Positions 9,901-17,406 of a stretch of DNA of 64,000 nucleotides are shown here, in pieces. The notes below the pieces were generated by a model that saw only the letters and a list, made by a program, of their open reading frames with translations, ran no database searches and had not been told where the DNA came from. Positions within the stretch are counted from its first letter, which is position 1. Each line of letters opens with the position of its first letter. The stretch spans positions 16,334 to 80,333 of the forward strand of contig JAOAGY010000003.1 in assembly GCA_026415505.1 (NCBI GenBank), read 5' to 3'. Source of the DNA: Chlorobiota bacterium (lineage in GTDB: Bacteria > Bacteroidota > Ignavibacteria > Kapaibacteriales > NICIL-2). The translations under genes and the position numbers were made by a program.

Positions 9901-11282
9901 CCATTGACCGTTATCGGGAAAACATCACCGACACTCGGTCCGAATGCGGCGGCTACCGTCTGCCATGCAACTTGCCCACCACTCATCACGCCCCATTCGA
10001 GGTCGGGTGGCATTGTACCCTGATCAGTCAAGGGATAAACAAGAGCGACATAGTTCTGATCGAATCGCGGCGTACCCTGTGAACCAGGCGTGCAGAAAAT
10101 CACCTCACGCTGGTATTGCTCGATCGGATATATCGTCATCTGGAACGGATCGGAAACAACCCCGTCGTCTTCTTGGCCAGGATTGAAAAACGTTGCACCA
10201 ATTGGTTTATCGCCACTGAATGCAACTACTTCGTTGTTACCGCTCTCAGTGGCTCGGTCATAGATGAAACCCCTTCCCTCTGTACCGCCCTTGGTCGAGA
10301 TATTGCGCCAGTAACTCCCGTTCCGGAACACACGAGTATTGGGCTCTTTAGCGAAGATTTTGATCATCGCTGCATATCGTCGCGTCGGTACGCGAGGAAC
10401 AAGCAACGTTTTTCCCCACATGTCCGTCGGGATTTCCATATCATCTATAAAGTCGCACCACCGAATATCGGTGGGAACATTGGCGCATTGGTTGCCGGAG
10501 ATAACCGCCACCGGCTTCGATGCCCGAATGAGGGTACCCGACAAATCGCCTTCCCGACCAGCAGTGTTCCCTGTAGCGAGTGCGAGAACATCGTTACGAT
10601 TGAGTGTCCAGGTCCGTGTTTGACCGGGGCGGAGTCCGCCGGATGTTTCTGTGTTCGAGTTTCCGCCAATCGTTACCGTTACTTTCGTATTGTCATAAGG
10701 CGCCGCAATCACCGTCTCGCTGGGCAGATTGTACCCCGAATACATCCACGTCATGTCCGCCATCGAGGCGACGATGTATTCTTTCCCCAACACTCGCAAC
10801 GGATAAGCAAGGAACGAATCCGACGTGTAGCAGAATCGGGTGACGCCATAGACGACAATCGGTGCCGACGACCGAATACGGATAGCCTTGCCTGGATACA
10901 CTTGCTCCGGCGGCGCAGTCTGGTTACCCCTCTTTTCGTATGGTTGTGCATTGCCGGGGTTCATCTCCAGCGGTGTAATAACGTACGGCGCTGTAAACAG
11001 CACACGCTGGTAGCCTGCGGCTTCCACTTCGACGATAATTCTCGCACGGACAGCAGAAGCGAAATAGAGCATGATGCGGTTGGTGCAACCGACTGATTCA
11101 TCGGCGAAACATGGCGGGAACGAAAAACAGAACTCCGTCCCCGCTGCTCCACCGTCATTGGCAAGGAGGGCGATGAGTTTAGAGCGAATCTGCTCGTCCG
11201 TTTCGGGTTGCCCCTGGCGACTCCATACCGGCAACACTGCAGCACACAGCAGCACGGTCAGAAAAAGAATGCGACGTTGCAT
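6930..11282 (-). CDS. giant T9SS surface protein: IgGFc-binding-like N-terminus and choice-of-anchor/Ig-like repeats
   Basis: A 1450-residue protein. The signal peptide MQRRILFLTVLLCAAVLPVWS starts at an ATG with GAGG 10 nt upstream. Residues ~130-480 resemble the IgGFc-binding N-terminal domain (YPLRVLGKEYIVASM, PTDMWGKTLLVPRV, SDPFQMTIYPIEQYQ). Then come several choice-of-anchor D / ASPM-SPD-2-Hydin-like Ig modules, each with a strand such as DFGMMRKGAVATRTLDVVN, DFGDVGLGTTATRTFTVFS or TFGPIEAGGTTPDIKTVTV. A type A T9SS sorting domain ends the chain (IHFGVGYDAPTSLELI... GSYMLRLRSGDYTETVPVVVEK). Such proteins are probably surface adhesins; the binding partner is unknown. The 185-nt upstream region contains a very AT-rich tract (11380-11425), which may act as a promoter UP-like element. 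Confidence 0.88.
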   Translation of the reverse strand: MQRRILFLTVLLCAAVLPVWSRQGQPETDEQIRSKLIALLANDGGAAGTEFCFSFPPCFADESVGCTNRIMLYFASAVRARIIVEVEAAGYQRVLFTAPYVITPLEMNPGNAQPYEKRGNQTAPPEQVYPGKAIRIRSSAPIVVYGVTRFCYTSDSFLAYPLRVLGKEYIVASMADMTWMYSGYNLPSETVIAAPYDNTKVTVTIGGNSNTETSGGLRPGQTRTWTLNRNDVLALATGNTAGREGDLSGTLIRASKPVAVISGNQCANVPTDIRWCDFIDDMEIPTDMWGKTLLVPRVPTRRYAAMIKIFAKEPNTRVFRNGSYWRNISTKGGTEGRGFIYDRATESGNNEVVAFSGDKPIGATFFNPGQEDDGVVSDPFQMTIYPIEQYQREVIFCTPGSQGTPRFDQNYVALVYPLTDQGTMPPDLEWGVMSGGQVAWQTVAAAFGPSVGDVFPITVNGKRYASKVLRIEDGVYRIRCSQPFAAYSFGFSNYDSYGHPTSAAFAVQLPDTVPPRPRYVVNCDGTVSGENGGDAEVTDYPDDDQVRSNLAEIYLDPRSTNYTLDYDPFEVGTSRSTRWRLTVDDPDQDATAYIVFRDRANNDTVIVVEYKARRITLQPSDVDFGMMRKGAVATRTLDVVNEGTSPVRVTRLEFKGGGQGVFDIVNNPIPFDLQPQERKTITIRYTATNDGVVRDSIGVGDECIFRYRRLVSGQTGEPVIDVSNPAARPLDFGDVGLGTTATRTFTVFSRGTVQLTISGTQGPTDPAFVPEAAVGQISPASPLVLSPQGGGNDSKTFTMTFTPTAEQVYTATLTFSSDATRIDSVVYIRGRGVKPGLTVSPLDFGEKRINPAAPYNLLADWQTVAALDPRNDGSQAVTVRSASIAQDRYGNGAAFTFDPPLDQLPVVDIPPGQSYSSVTGRPIYVYFSPQTTGPHEVTVAFDNSTGEVRSATISGVGVAPKVTITPTVTFGPIEAGGTTPDIKTVTVTNLSRQDWQYADTLHLRDLVPEVPGTIANDLTTYGTQNFTFDRASLNLPRVLLPGESVTFDAEYLVATPGLNVTNTATLVTVSDALEEAKSVWNGSAYSGVAKIDISPASASVCVGSTTTLTVRVTNTGDVPITQLTFARLMGPNATMFGAPTNLPIPAPIPKGGTYDLIVPFTPTQAGGPFTAQIVLHINGNTTDYIGNLSGDGLQQTAAIAAIPEIFDVPQGSDAAPKLVRFRATAPVTMGSVTSFTMRVTFDATAFDIIKQNGQPVVQVLGPLAAAGWTVSNATVTYDQQAKRGTVEFTLVGTTPLRLQRDDDVFGVELTASLPGTLPTSGGYTITLQTVSVNDQCVVINTQDATLRINPVCAFNLRLVQLSTTTFDIQVNPNPVSGSGADIHFGVGYDAPTSLELINTSGVPVATLIRSDLKAGQYTVRFVPNGIASGSYMLRLRSGDYTETVPVVVEK

Positions 11283-11467
11283 GGCAAACCTCGGCATGTA
11301 GTGAAACATCGAAAAAAGATGTGCTCGACTTACGATCACGACTGCAATAATGATCTCGATGCGAATTTCGTTTCAGTTTGATCGGGATTTTTCTCAAACC
11401 AAAATAAGAAAAAAAATCGTGCAAACAAAACCTACCCCAATGTACCGTTACACGGAGTCGCCGGCGG

Positions 11468-13003
11468 TCAGATAAACTCGATTTTCCGACCGCTCAATTC
11501 TTCCAGTAGCAGTGCGCGACGCTCGGCTCCCCACAACTCGATACCGATTTCTCCGCCAGCCTTCGAGTGAATCCGAATACAGTCGTCGCCGATTTCGACG
11601 TGCACTGCTTCGACGCGCTGCTGGCGCCGGCGGTCGAGTCCCTCGGCGATCCGCAGACACGCTGCCATCCAACGAACGGCACGTTTCCACCGTTGCGGTA
11701 ACGCTGCGAAGTTTTCGTGCTTGCTTTTGGGATGGCTTTTTCGGTGGTACCGCGCGACATTGGCGATAATCTCGGCTTCCGTACTCGAAAAGCCCGGCAT
11801 GACGGCATTGCTGATAATGTAGTAGCTGTGTTTGTGGTGCTGGTCGGGCGAAATGTGATAGCCGACATCGTGCAGCAGTGCGGCAGCTTCGAGCAACTCT
11901 CGTTCGGCATCGCCCAAGCCGTGCAGCGAGTGCAAGCCGTCGAACAGTTGCAGGGCGAGCCGGGCGACATGTTGCGCGTGCGCTCGATCCACGCCGTACC
12001 GCTGGCACATCTGCTCGATCGTCGCTGCTCGCAAGTGCACCAAGTGGTGGTATTGCCGCTGATCGCGCAAATGCTGCGCTGTATCGAAGACGACCCCCTC
12101 GCGCAGAGCATACGTCGAGACGACCACGTGCGGCAGGTTCATCTGTTCGAGGAAGCGCTCGGCGATGAGCGCTCCGGCAGTGATGATGTCGGCTCGTTCT
12201 GCTTCGACGCCGGCAATCTCGGCGATGCGGCGAGGCGATCCGGCACGAACGATACGCTCGATCGCTTCCGACAAAGCGTCACGTTCGATGCGCCGCCCGT
12301 GCAACTGCCCCGCGCTCGACTTACCGTTTCCGAGCGCAACGCGTGCGAGCGTTTCCCATGTGCCGGACGTTACGACGACCTCGTCCCAGCCGACTTTCCT
12401 GGCGGCATCGAGCACCGGCGACCACTCGCCCGCCAACGCCTTCCGACACGCTTCTACCGCGCGAGCAGACCGCGACCGACGGAAACACTGCTCGGTCAGG
12501 CGAATCGCGCCGATTTTTTCGCTGCGCACGAAAAGCACTTCGCCGCGTTCGCCGATGACGACTTCGGTCGAACCTCCGCCGATGTCGCAGACGCACAAAC
12601 GCTGCTCGACCAGCGGCAGACCGTGAATGACACCGACGTAAATCAAGCGCCCCTCCTCTTCGCCCGAAATCACCTCGATCCGCACGCCCGTTCGCTGCTC
12701 GACCTGGCGCAAGAATTCTTCGCGGTTGAGCGCCTCGCGAACGGCGCTCGTCCCGACAGCTCGAACGAACGCGCCATGCTGGCGAGCCATCGCGACAAAA
12801 CGCTCCATCACCAGCACGCCGCGTTCGATTGCATCGTCGCTCAAATGCTTGATGTCGCCACCGGATTTTCCCAGCCGCACCACCTCGCGATCGCGTGCGA
12901 GAATTTCCATCGTCCCGTTGGCACCGACACGAGCGACGATCATGTGGATGGAGTTCGTGCCGACGTCGATCGCCGCAATCGGTGGCAAATCGTTCCCGCT
13001 CAT
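11468..13003 (-). CDS. ppx: exopolyphosphatase / pppGpp phosphohydrolase (Ppx/GppA) with HD domain
   Basis: A 511-residue protein of the ASKHA fold. Residues ~8-310 carry the phosphate-binding loops AAIDVGTNSIHMIV, the catalytic-glutamate region ISGEEEGRLIY and CDIGGGSTEVV. The C-terminal half holds an HD-type helical domain (ALLHDVGYHISPDQHHKHSYY), as in long-form Ppx/GppA. It releases phosphate from polyphosphate and/or converts pppGpp to ppGpp; the sequence alone does not decide which. The ATG at 13003 overlaps the stop of the small membrane protein upstream (ATGA), so the two are translationally coupled. Both are read from the promoter at 13200-13207. Confidence 0.93.
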   Translation of the reverse strand: MSGNDLPPIAAIDVGTNSIHMIVARVGANGTMEILARDREVVRLGKSGGDIKHLSDDAIERGVLVMERFVAMARQHGAFVRAVGTSAVREALNREEFLRQVEQRTGVRIEVISGEEEGRLIYVGVIHGLPLVEQRLCVCDIGGGSTEVVIGERGEVLFVRSEKIGAIRLTEQCFRRSRSARAVEACRKALAGEWSPVLDAARKVGWDEVVVTSGTWETLARVALGNGKSSAGQLHGRRIERDALSEAIERIVRAGSPRRIAEIAGVEAERADIITAGALIAERFLEQMNLPHVVVSTYALREGVVFDTAQHLRDQRQYHHLVHLRAATIEQMCQRYGVDRAHAQHVARLALQLFDGLHSLHGLGDAERELLEAAALLHDVGYHISPDQHHKHSYYIISNAVMPGFSSTEAEIIANVARYHRKSHPKSKHENFAALPQRWKRAVRWMAACLRIAEGLDRRRQQRVEAVHVEIGDDCIRIHSKAGGEIGIELWGAERRALLLEELSGRKIEFI

Positions 13004-13173
13004 GGTCGCTGCATCGTTCGAGCGGTTCCCACTTTTTCAGGGACGATCGGCGGATGCCGTCGGACAGAAACTCGCTTTCGCCCCGACAGTCGCCGGACAA
13101 AGCCGAGTCCATAGAGACCGAAACCGGTCACGATCGTAGCGATCGCAAACAGAACGAGAACCAGCCGAGCCAT
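13000..13173 (-). CDS. small membrane protein coupled to ppx
   Basis: A 57-residue protein: MARLVLVLFAIATIVTGFGL forms a single membrane segment, followed by a basic tail (RRLSGRKRVSVRRHPP). Its TGA overlaps the ATG of ppx as ATGA. A good -7 element lies 27 nt upstream of its ATG. These two facts argue for a real gene rather than a shadow. I do not recognise a family. The position suggests a membrane tether or accessory for the polyphosphatase, but this is a guess. Confidence 0.6.
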   Translation of the reverse strand: MARLVLVLFAIATIVTGFGLYGLGFVRRLSGRKRVSVRRHPPIVPEKVGTARTMQRP

Positions 13174-13199
13174 TTCGGCATTCGTTCGATAGTGCTGCA

Positions 13200-13207
13200 C
13201 AAAAATA
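13200..13207 (-). promoter_or_regulatory. -7 element TATTTTTG of the small-protein/ppx operon
   Basis: Minus-strand TATTTTTG matches TAnnTTTG exactly and lies 27 nt before the ATG at 13173. A TTG triplet occurs about 20 nt further upstream, the expected place of the -33 element. It is back to back with the promoter for the divergent acyltransferase gene. Confidence 0.6.
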
Positions 13208-13235
13208 GAGTCGCCTCGCCACAGACACAAGAAAC

Positions 13236-13243
13236 TAACTTTG
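13236..13243 (+). promoter_or_regulatory. -7 element TAACTTTG(C) of the acyltransferase gene
   Basis: Plus-strand TAACTTTGC is a perfect TAnnTTTGC, 28 nt before the ATG at 13271. It argues against a start at the earlier in-frame TTG at 13241, which would lie within the promoter element. Confidence 0.6.
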
Positions 13244-13270
13244 CCACCGCAAACTCTCTGCCTGTGCACG

Positions 13271-14455
13271 ATGCGGTATCGGTGGCTCGACTACTTGCGC
13301 GGCATTGCTGCGCTGTGGATGATCGAAGTGCACGTCGTGGACGTCGCGCTCGGTCCACAGTGGCACTCGTCGTGGTGGTTCCCATGGCTGAGCCTGACAC
13401 ACGGTTTCGTCGCCGTCGCGTTTCTGTTTTGCGCAGGCGGCGCCCTCGCGATCACACTCGAACGGAAGCTCGACGCATACCGGAGACTGGAGCGCCCGCT
13501 GTGGGATTACCTCGGTAGGTTAGGCTTGCTCTTGGTCATCGGCTACTGGCTGCATTTGCCGGCTTTTTCGCTGGAAAGAACGCTTCGCGCGACGCCCGAA
13601 GAACTCGTCCGTCTGGCAGATTGCGACATTCTTCAAACGATCGCGTACAGCTCGCTCGTTGCGCTTGCGATAGCTCTTCTGATCCCGCGTCCGAACTGGT
13701 ATCGGAACGTGTTCGCGCTGACGACTGCCGCATGTGCACTGCTGACGCCGCTCGTCTGGGAGCTTCGGTTGGATACGACGCTTCCGCTGTTTGTCGGTGC
13801 ACTCGTTGCCCCGCAACCGGTGAGCAAGTTCCCGCTGGTGCCGTTTGCAGCGTACTTTTTCGCTGGTGCGTGGATCGTACCGCTCCTGCGCGATCGGAGC
13901 CGCCGAGTACTCTGGATCGTTGCCTTCGCCTGCGCTGCACTGGCGATTGCGACAGCAGCGATCGGTTTTTCGTCGCCGAAGCAGTGGTGGAATTCGTCAC
14001 CGATGCATGTCGTGTTCCGTCTCAGTGGTACCGTCGCTGTGCTCGCGTTTTTGATGCTTGCCAGCGAGCGTCTCGAAGCGTTTCGAGCACACCGCGTGAT
14101 TCTACTCGCTGGACAGCAGTCGTTGTGGGTGTACGTGTTTCACTTGCTGCTGGTCTATGGCTCGGTCGGCGGGAAAGGGCTGTCGTCGGCAATCGGGCAC
14201 AGCTTCGGTCCGGTGGAAACCGCTCTGCTCGTTATCGCGATCGCCACGATTACGCTGGCGACGACGTGGGGCTGGGCATATCTCAAGCGATCCATGCCGG
14301 ATGTCGTTCGCACGGTCGTCGTTGCGGTCGTCATTGTTGCCGCGGTAACGTTCGTGTTGCTACCGGCGCGACTGGCTGCTCTGCTCTCTACGGGCGAATC
14401 GGCTCGACGGGATGGAGCTGCACCGGTGGCGGTGCGTAGCGATCTTCCTCGATAA
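13271..14455 (+). CDS. DUF1624/heparan-alpha-glucosaminide N-acetyltransferase-like membrane protein
   Basis: A 394-residue integral membrane protein with roughly ten hydrophobic segments. The N-terminus RYRWLDYLRGIAALWMIEVH carries the Asp-x-x-Arg-Gly and His of the DUF1624/HGSNAT and acyltransferase-3 superfamilies, which move acetyl or acyl groups across the membrane to sugars. FGPVETALLVIAIAT is typical of the C-terminal helices. The acceptor is unknown; a cell-envelope glycan is likely. The last 68 nt overlap the 3' end of the PBP gene on the opposite strand. Confidence 0.75.
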   Translation: MRYRWLDYLRGIAALWMIEVHVVDVALGPQWHSSWWFPWLSLTHGFVAVAFLFCAGGALAITLERKLDAYRRLERPLWDYLGRLGLLLVIGYWLHLPAFSLERTLRATPEELVRLADCDILQTIAYSSLVALAIALLIPRPNWYRNVFALTTAACALLTPLVWELRLDTTLPLFVGALVAPQPVSKFPLVPFAAYFFAGAWIVPLLRDRSRRVLWIVAFACAALAIATAAIGFSSPKQWWNSSPMHVVFRLSGTVAVLAFLMLASERLEAFRAHRVILLAGQQSLWVYVFHLLLVYGSVGGKGLSSAIGHSFGPVETALLVIAIATITLATTWGWAYLKRSMPDVVRTVVVAVVIVAAVTFVLLPARLAALLSTGESARRDGAAPVAVRSDLPR

Positions 14456-16547
14456 CCTGACGTGCCTGTTCGAGCGGAATCGGGACGATCGTCGAATCGC
14501 GGTCGGGGAATGTGCGCTTGGTAAAGCCGAGCGATGGATCGGCATAAATTTTCGCCATCAGCCGTCCCCAAATCGGTGCTGCAGCTTTACCGCCCATCCC
14601 ATACGCACCGGTGAATTTGATGCGGTGGTCATCGAAACCGAGCCACACACCGGCGACCAGCTCCGGTGTCATGCCGACAAACCATGCATCGGCATAATCG
14701 TTCGTGGTGCCGGTTTTGCCGGCAGCGTCGTAGCGGTAGAACTGCCGAACGGTCGAGCCAGTGCCGCCATCGACGACGCCTTGCAACAGACGAATCATCG
14801 TGCGGCACACCTGCGGACTGAGCGCATCGGTGACGCTGGCGGGGAGTTTGCCGCGATAGATTTCGCGCCCCATGCGGTCGCGAATCGCACGAATCGCAAC
14901 CGGTGGAACCGCAATGCCGCTGTTGAGGAACGTTCCGTATGCGCTGACCAGGTCGATCGGATAAACTTCCTCGACGCCCAATGCCAGTGCCGGGAATGGA
15001 TCCATCGGCGTAGTGATGCCCATTTTTCGCGCCAGTGCGACGACACGTTCCGGCGTGGTGTACTGCGTGATCACGCGTGCTGCGACGGTGTTGATCGAGA
15101 ATTTGATCGCCGTTGCGACATCCACCGCTCCAGCATGCGACGAACCACGCGGCGACCACGTCCGCCCATCGGCGAAGGTGTACGTAAACGGCGTCGCGTC
15201 GATGATAGTCGTCTCGTCGAGCGTACCATCGGCGAGTGCCGCTGCATAGACGAACGGTTTGAACGCCGAGCCGGGTTGGCGACGAATTTCGGTGCAGTGG
15301 TTGAGCGAATAGCGCGAGCCTGCGCCACGCTCGAACGCCAGCGGTGACGAACCGACCATCGCCAGTATCGCGCCGGTTTTCGGATCGAGGACGACAAGCC
15401 CACACTGGACCGTCGTCACAGCGCGCTTGACCGAATCGACGAAGTGTTGCGACGAAAGCAATCTGCGCTCGACGCGCTGCTGCTCTTCGGGCGATTCGGC
15501 AGCCAAATATGCCGGGTGCGACTGCGCTGCTTTCTGGAGAATCGCTGCCAGCAAATCCTTGTGTGCGTTCCACGACCACGAGCGGTCGAACTCGCGTTGG
15601 AACTGCTCGAGCTGTTCGCGCACGGCTTCGTTGGCATAGCGTTGAATGCGCGCGTCGAGCGTCGTTTCGATCGTCAAACCGTCGCGGTAGAGGTCGTAGT
15701 CCTGCAAGCGTGAATCGCGTGCGAGTTTTTTGCGCAGCATTTCGACAAAATGCGGTGCCAGTCCGCCGCGGCGCTCGGGTGTGAGCGATTCCGACGCCAA
15801 AACGATCGGCTCACGGGCATACTGGGCACGTTGCTGCGGTGTGAGAAAGCCCGCCTCCTCCATCAGCGCCAGCACGAGATTGCGCCGACGGAGCGCTCGC
15901 TCGTAGTTGGTTTGTGCGTCGTATGTCGCCGGTGCTTTCAGCAGCGCGACCAAGTAGGCGCACTCCGCCGGGGTCAATTGGCGCGGATGTTTGCCGAAGT
16001 ATTCCTGTGCTGCGACGTAAATGCCGTAAGCGCCGCGACCGAAGTTGACCGTGTTGGCGTACATCTCCAGGATTTCGTTCTTGGTGTACGTGTGCTCGAT
16101 CTGCACAGCGGTAATCGCTTCGCGGAGCTTGCGCGCAATGGTCGGCTCTTGGTTGAAGTAGAGATTCCGCGCCAGTTGCTGCGTGATCGTCGAAGCGCCT
16201 TCTTTGGCACGGAGCGCCAGCACGTTTTTGACCGTCGCTTTGACGATTCGCCACAGGTGAATTCCCCAGTGGTTGTAAAACTCACGGTCTTCGGTGGCGA
16301 TGAGCGCTTGGAAGAACGCCGCAGGGATGCTATCGTAGGGCACATAGAGCCGACGCTTGACGAAAAAGTTTTCGATCGGACGACCGTTGCGATCGAGAAT
16401 GCGCGTGGCGTACTCTTGCGGTGGGTTTTCCAGTTGCTCCAGCGATGGGAGCGTACCGATCACTGCCGAGTCGAACCACACCACCAATGCTGCAATCGCG
16501 ACGACCGCTACAGCGATGGCGTAACCGACCTTGGCACTGCTTGTCAT
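14388..16547 (-). CDS. mrcA: class A penicillin-binding protein (PBP1A-type transglycosylase/transpeptidase)
   Basis: A 719-residue bifunctional peptidoglycan synthase. A membrane anchor (residues 8-27) is followed by a GT51 domain with catalytic Glu86 in ATEDREFYNHWG and GASTITQQLARN. The transpeptidase domain has SAFK (Ser about residue 425), the SxN motif SIN in FSINTVAARV, and KTG in AGKTGTTNDYADAWFVG (about residue 609). Length and order match PBP1A/PbpC-like proteins. The ATG at 16547 is chosen because it directly precedes the membrane anchor; upstream in-frame codons run through the rpsD terminator. It is transcribed in the same direction as rpsD but separated from it by a hairpin. Confidence 0.95.
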   Translation of the reverse strand: MTSSAKVGYAIAVAVVAIAALVVWFDSAVIGTLPSLEQLENPPQEYATRILDRNGRPIENFFVKRRLYVPYDSIPAAFFQALIATEDREFYNHWGIHLWRIVKATVKNVLALRAKEGASTITQQLARNLYFNQEPTIARKLREAITAVQIEHTYTKNEILEMYANTVNFGRGAYGIYVAAQEYFGKHPRQLTPAECAYLVALLKAPATYDAQTNYERALRRRNLVLALMEEAGFLTPQQRAQYAREPIVLASESLTPERRGGLAPHFVEMLRKKLARDSRLQDYDLYRDGLTIETTLDARIQRYANEAVREQLEQFQREFDRSWSWNAHKDLLAAILQKAAQSHPAYLAAESPEEQQRVERRLLSSQHFVDSVKRAVTTVQCGLVVLDPKTGAILAMVGSSPLAFERGAGSRYSLNHCTEIRRQPGSAFKPFVYAAALADGTLDETTIIDATPFTYTFADGRTWSPRGSSHAGAVDVATAIKFSINTVAARVITQYTTPERVVALARKMGITTPMDPFPALALGVEEVYPIDLVSAYGTFLNSGIAVPPVAIRAIRDRMGREIYRGKLPASVTDALSPQVCRTMIRLLQGVVDGGTGSTVRQFYRYDAAGKTGTTNDYADAWFVGMTPELVAGVWLGFDDHRIKFTGAYGMGGKAAAPIWGRLMAKIYADPSLGFTKRTFPDRDSTIVPIPLEQARQVIEEDRYAPPPVQLHPVEPIRP

Positions 16548-16583
16548 CGGATCACCGACAGTGAAGACACAGTATTTCGCCGT

Positions 16584-16628
16584 GTGCAAAATACATGCCC
16601 CCGATCGCCTGAAACGATGCGGGGGCAT
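16584..16628 (-). terminator. rho-independent terminator of rpsD
   Basis: Arms ATGCCCCCG-ATCG (16595-16607) and CGAT-G-CGGGGGCAT (16615-16628) pair over 13 bp with one bulge. They are followed on the minus strand by GTATTTTGC. The hairpin lies 52 nt after the rpsD stop and before the PBP gene. Confidence 0.75.
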
Positions 16629-16679
16629 ATCGTCGTTGCACGGGAAAGCCGACCATGTTCGGCGATGATGCCAGTGCGA

Positions 16680-17282
16680 TTACCGCGAGTAGTACTCGAC
16701 GACCAGCGGCACTTCGCACACGATGGGGACATCTTCGCGTGGCGGCAAATAGAGGTATTTCGCCGTCAGATCGGCTTTGGACACTTCCAGGTACGGAACC
16801 GGCTGTGCCGTGCGGACGGCATTCTGGAAGCATTCGAGCTTGCGGCTTTTTTCGCGGACACTGATGACGTCGTTCGGCTTGACGCGATAGGACGGAATAT
16901 CCACCTTGCGACCGTTGACCTCGATGTGTCCGTGGCGAACGTATTGCCGCGCCGCGTAGATCGTCGGCGCAAAACCGGCACGATAAACCAGCGCATCGAG
17001 CCGCGATTCGAGCAGTTGGACGAGGTTGTCCCCCGTGTTGCCCGCCAAGCGCGAGGCTTCTTCGAAATAGTTGCGCATCTGCCGCTCGTGGACGTTGTAT
17101 TGCAAGCGCAGGCGTTGTTTTTCCAGAAGCTGCCGCCCATAGTCGCTCAGTTTCGCACGGCGCTTGACCGGTCCGTGTTGCCCCGGCGGGTAGGGCTTGC
17201 GATCCATGTATTTGCGGGCTTTCGGCGTCAGCGAAAAGCCCAATTTGCGCGAGAGTTTGACCTTCGGTCCAGTGTATTTCAT
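16680..17282 (-). CDS. rpsD: 30S ribosomal protein S4
   Basis: A 200-residue primary 16S rRNA-binding protein that nucleates small-subunit assembly. Recognisable blocks are MKYTGPKVKLSRKLG, PYPPGQHG, KQRLRLQYNVHERQMRNYF and the S4 RNA-binding domain RLDALVYRAGFA...VRHGHIEVNGRKVDIPSYRV. It lacks the N-terminal zinc-binding cysteines (C-minus form). It stands outside the usual rpsM-rpsK-rpsD-rpoA cluster, next to fusA, with its own leader and terminator. The leader carries AAAATGTTGCACAA, which also occurs before fusA, and a near-consensus AAGTTTTG -7 element at 17310-17317. Confidence 0.98.
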   Translation of the reverse strand: MKYTGPKVKLSRKLGFSLTPKARKYMDRKPYPPGQHGPVKRRAKLSDYGRQLLEKQRLRLQYNVHERQMRNYFEEASRLAGNTGDNLVQLLESRLDALVYRAGFAPTIYAARQYVRHGHIEVNGRKVDIPSYRVKPNDVISVREKSRKLECFQNAVRTAQPVPYLEVSKADLTAKYLYLPPREDVPIVCEVPLVVEYYSR

Positions 17283-17317
17283 GAGCGTACCACGCTACAA
17301 AAGATGGAACAAAACTT

Positions 17318-17331
17318 TTGTGCAACATTTT
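17318..17331 (-). repeat. 14-nt element shared by the rpsD and fusA leaders (copy 1)
   Basis: AAAATGTTGCACAA on the minus strand, 36-49 nt before the rpsD start. An identical copy precedes fusA at 19541-19554. It is probably a regulatory or promoter-linked sequence; chance identity of 14 nt in two short leaders is unlikely. Confidence 0.5.
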
Positions 17332-17406
17332 CCTGCCGCACGATGTGCACGGCAGGGGTACGTTGACAGTCGAACGCCGAACGAGCCACGAGCGCGAAAA
17401 TAGCGG

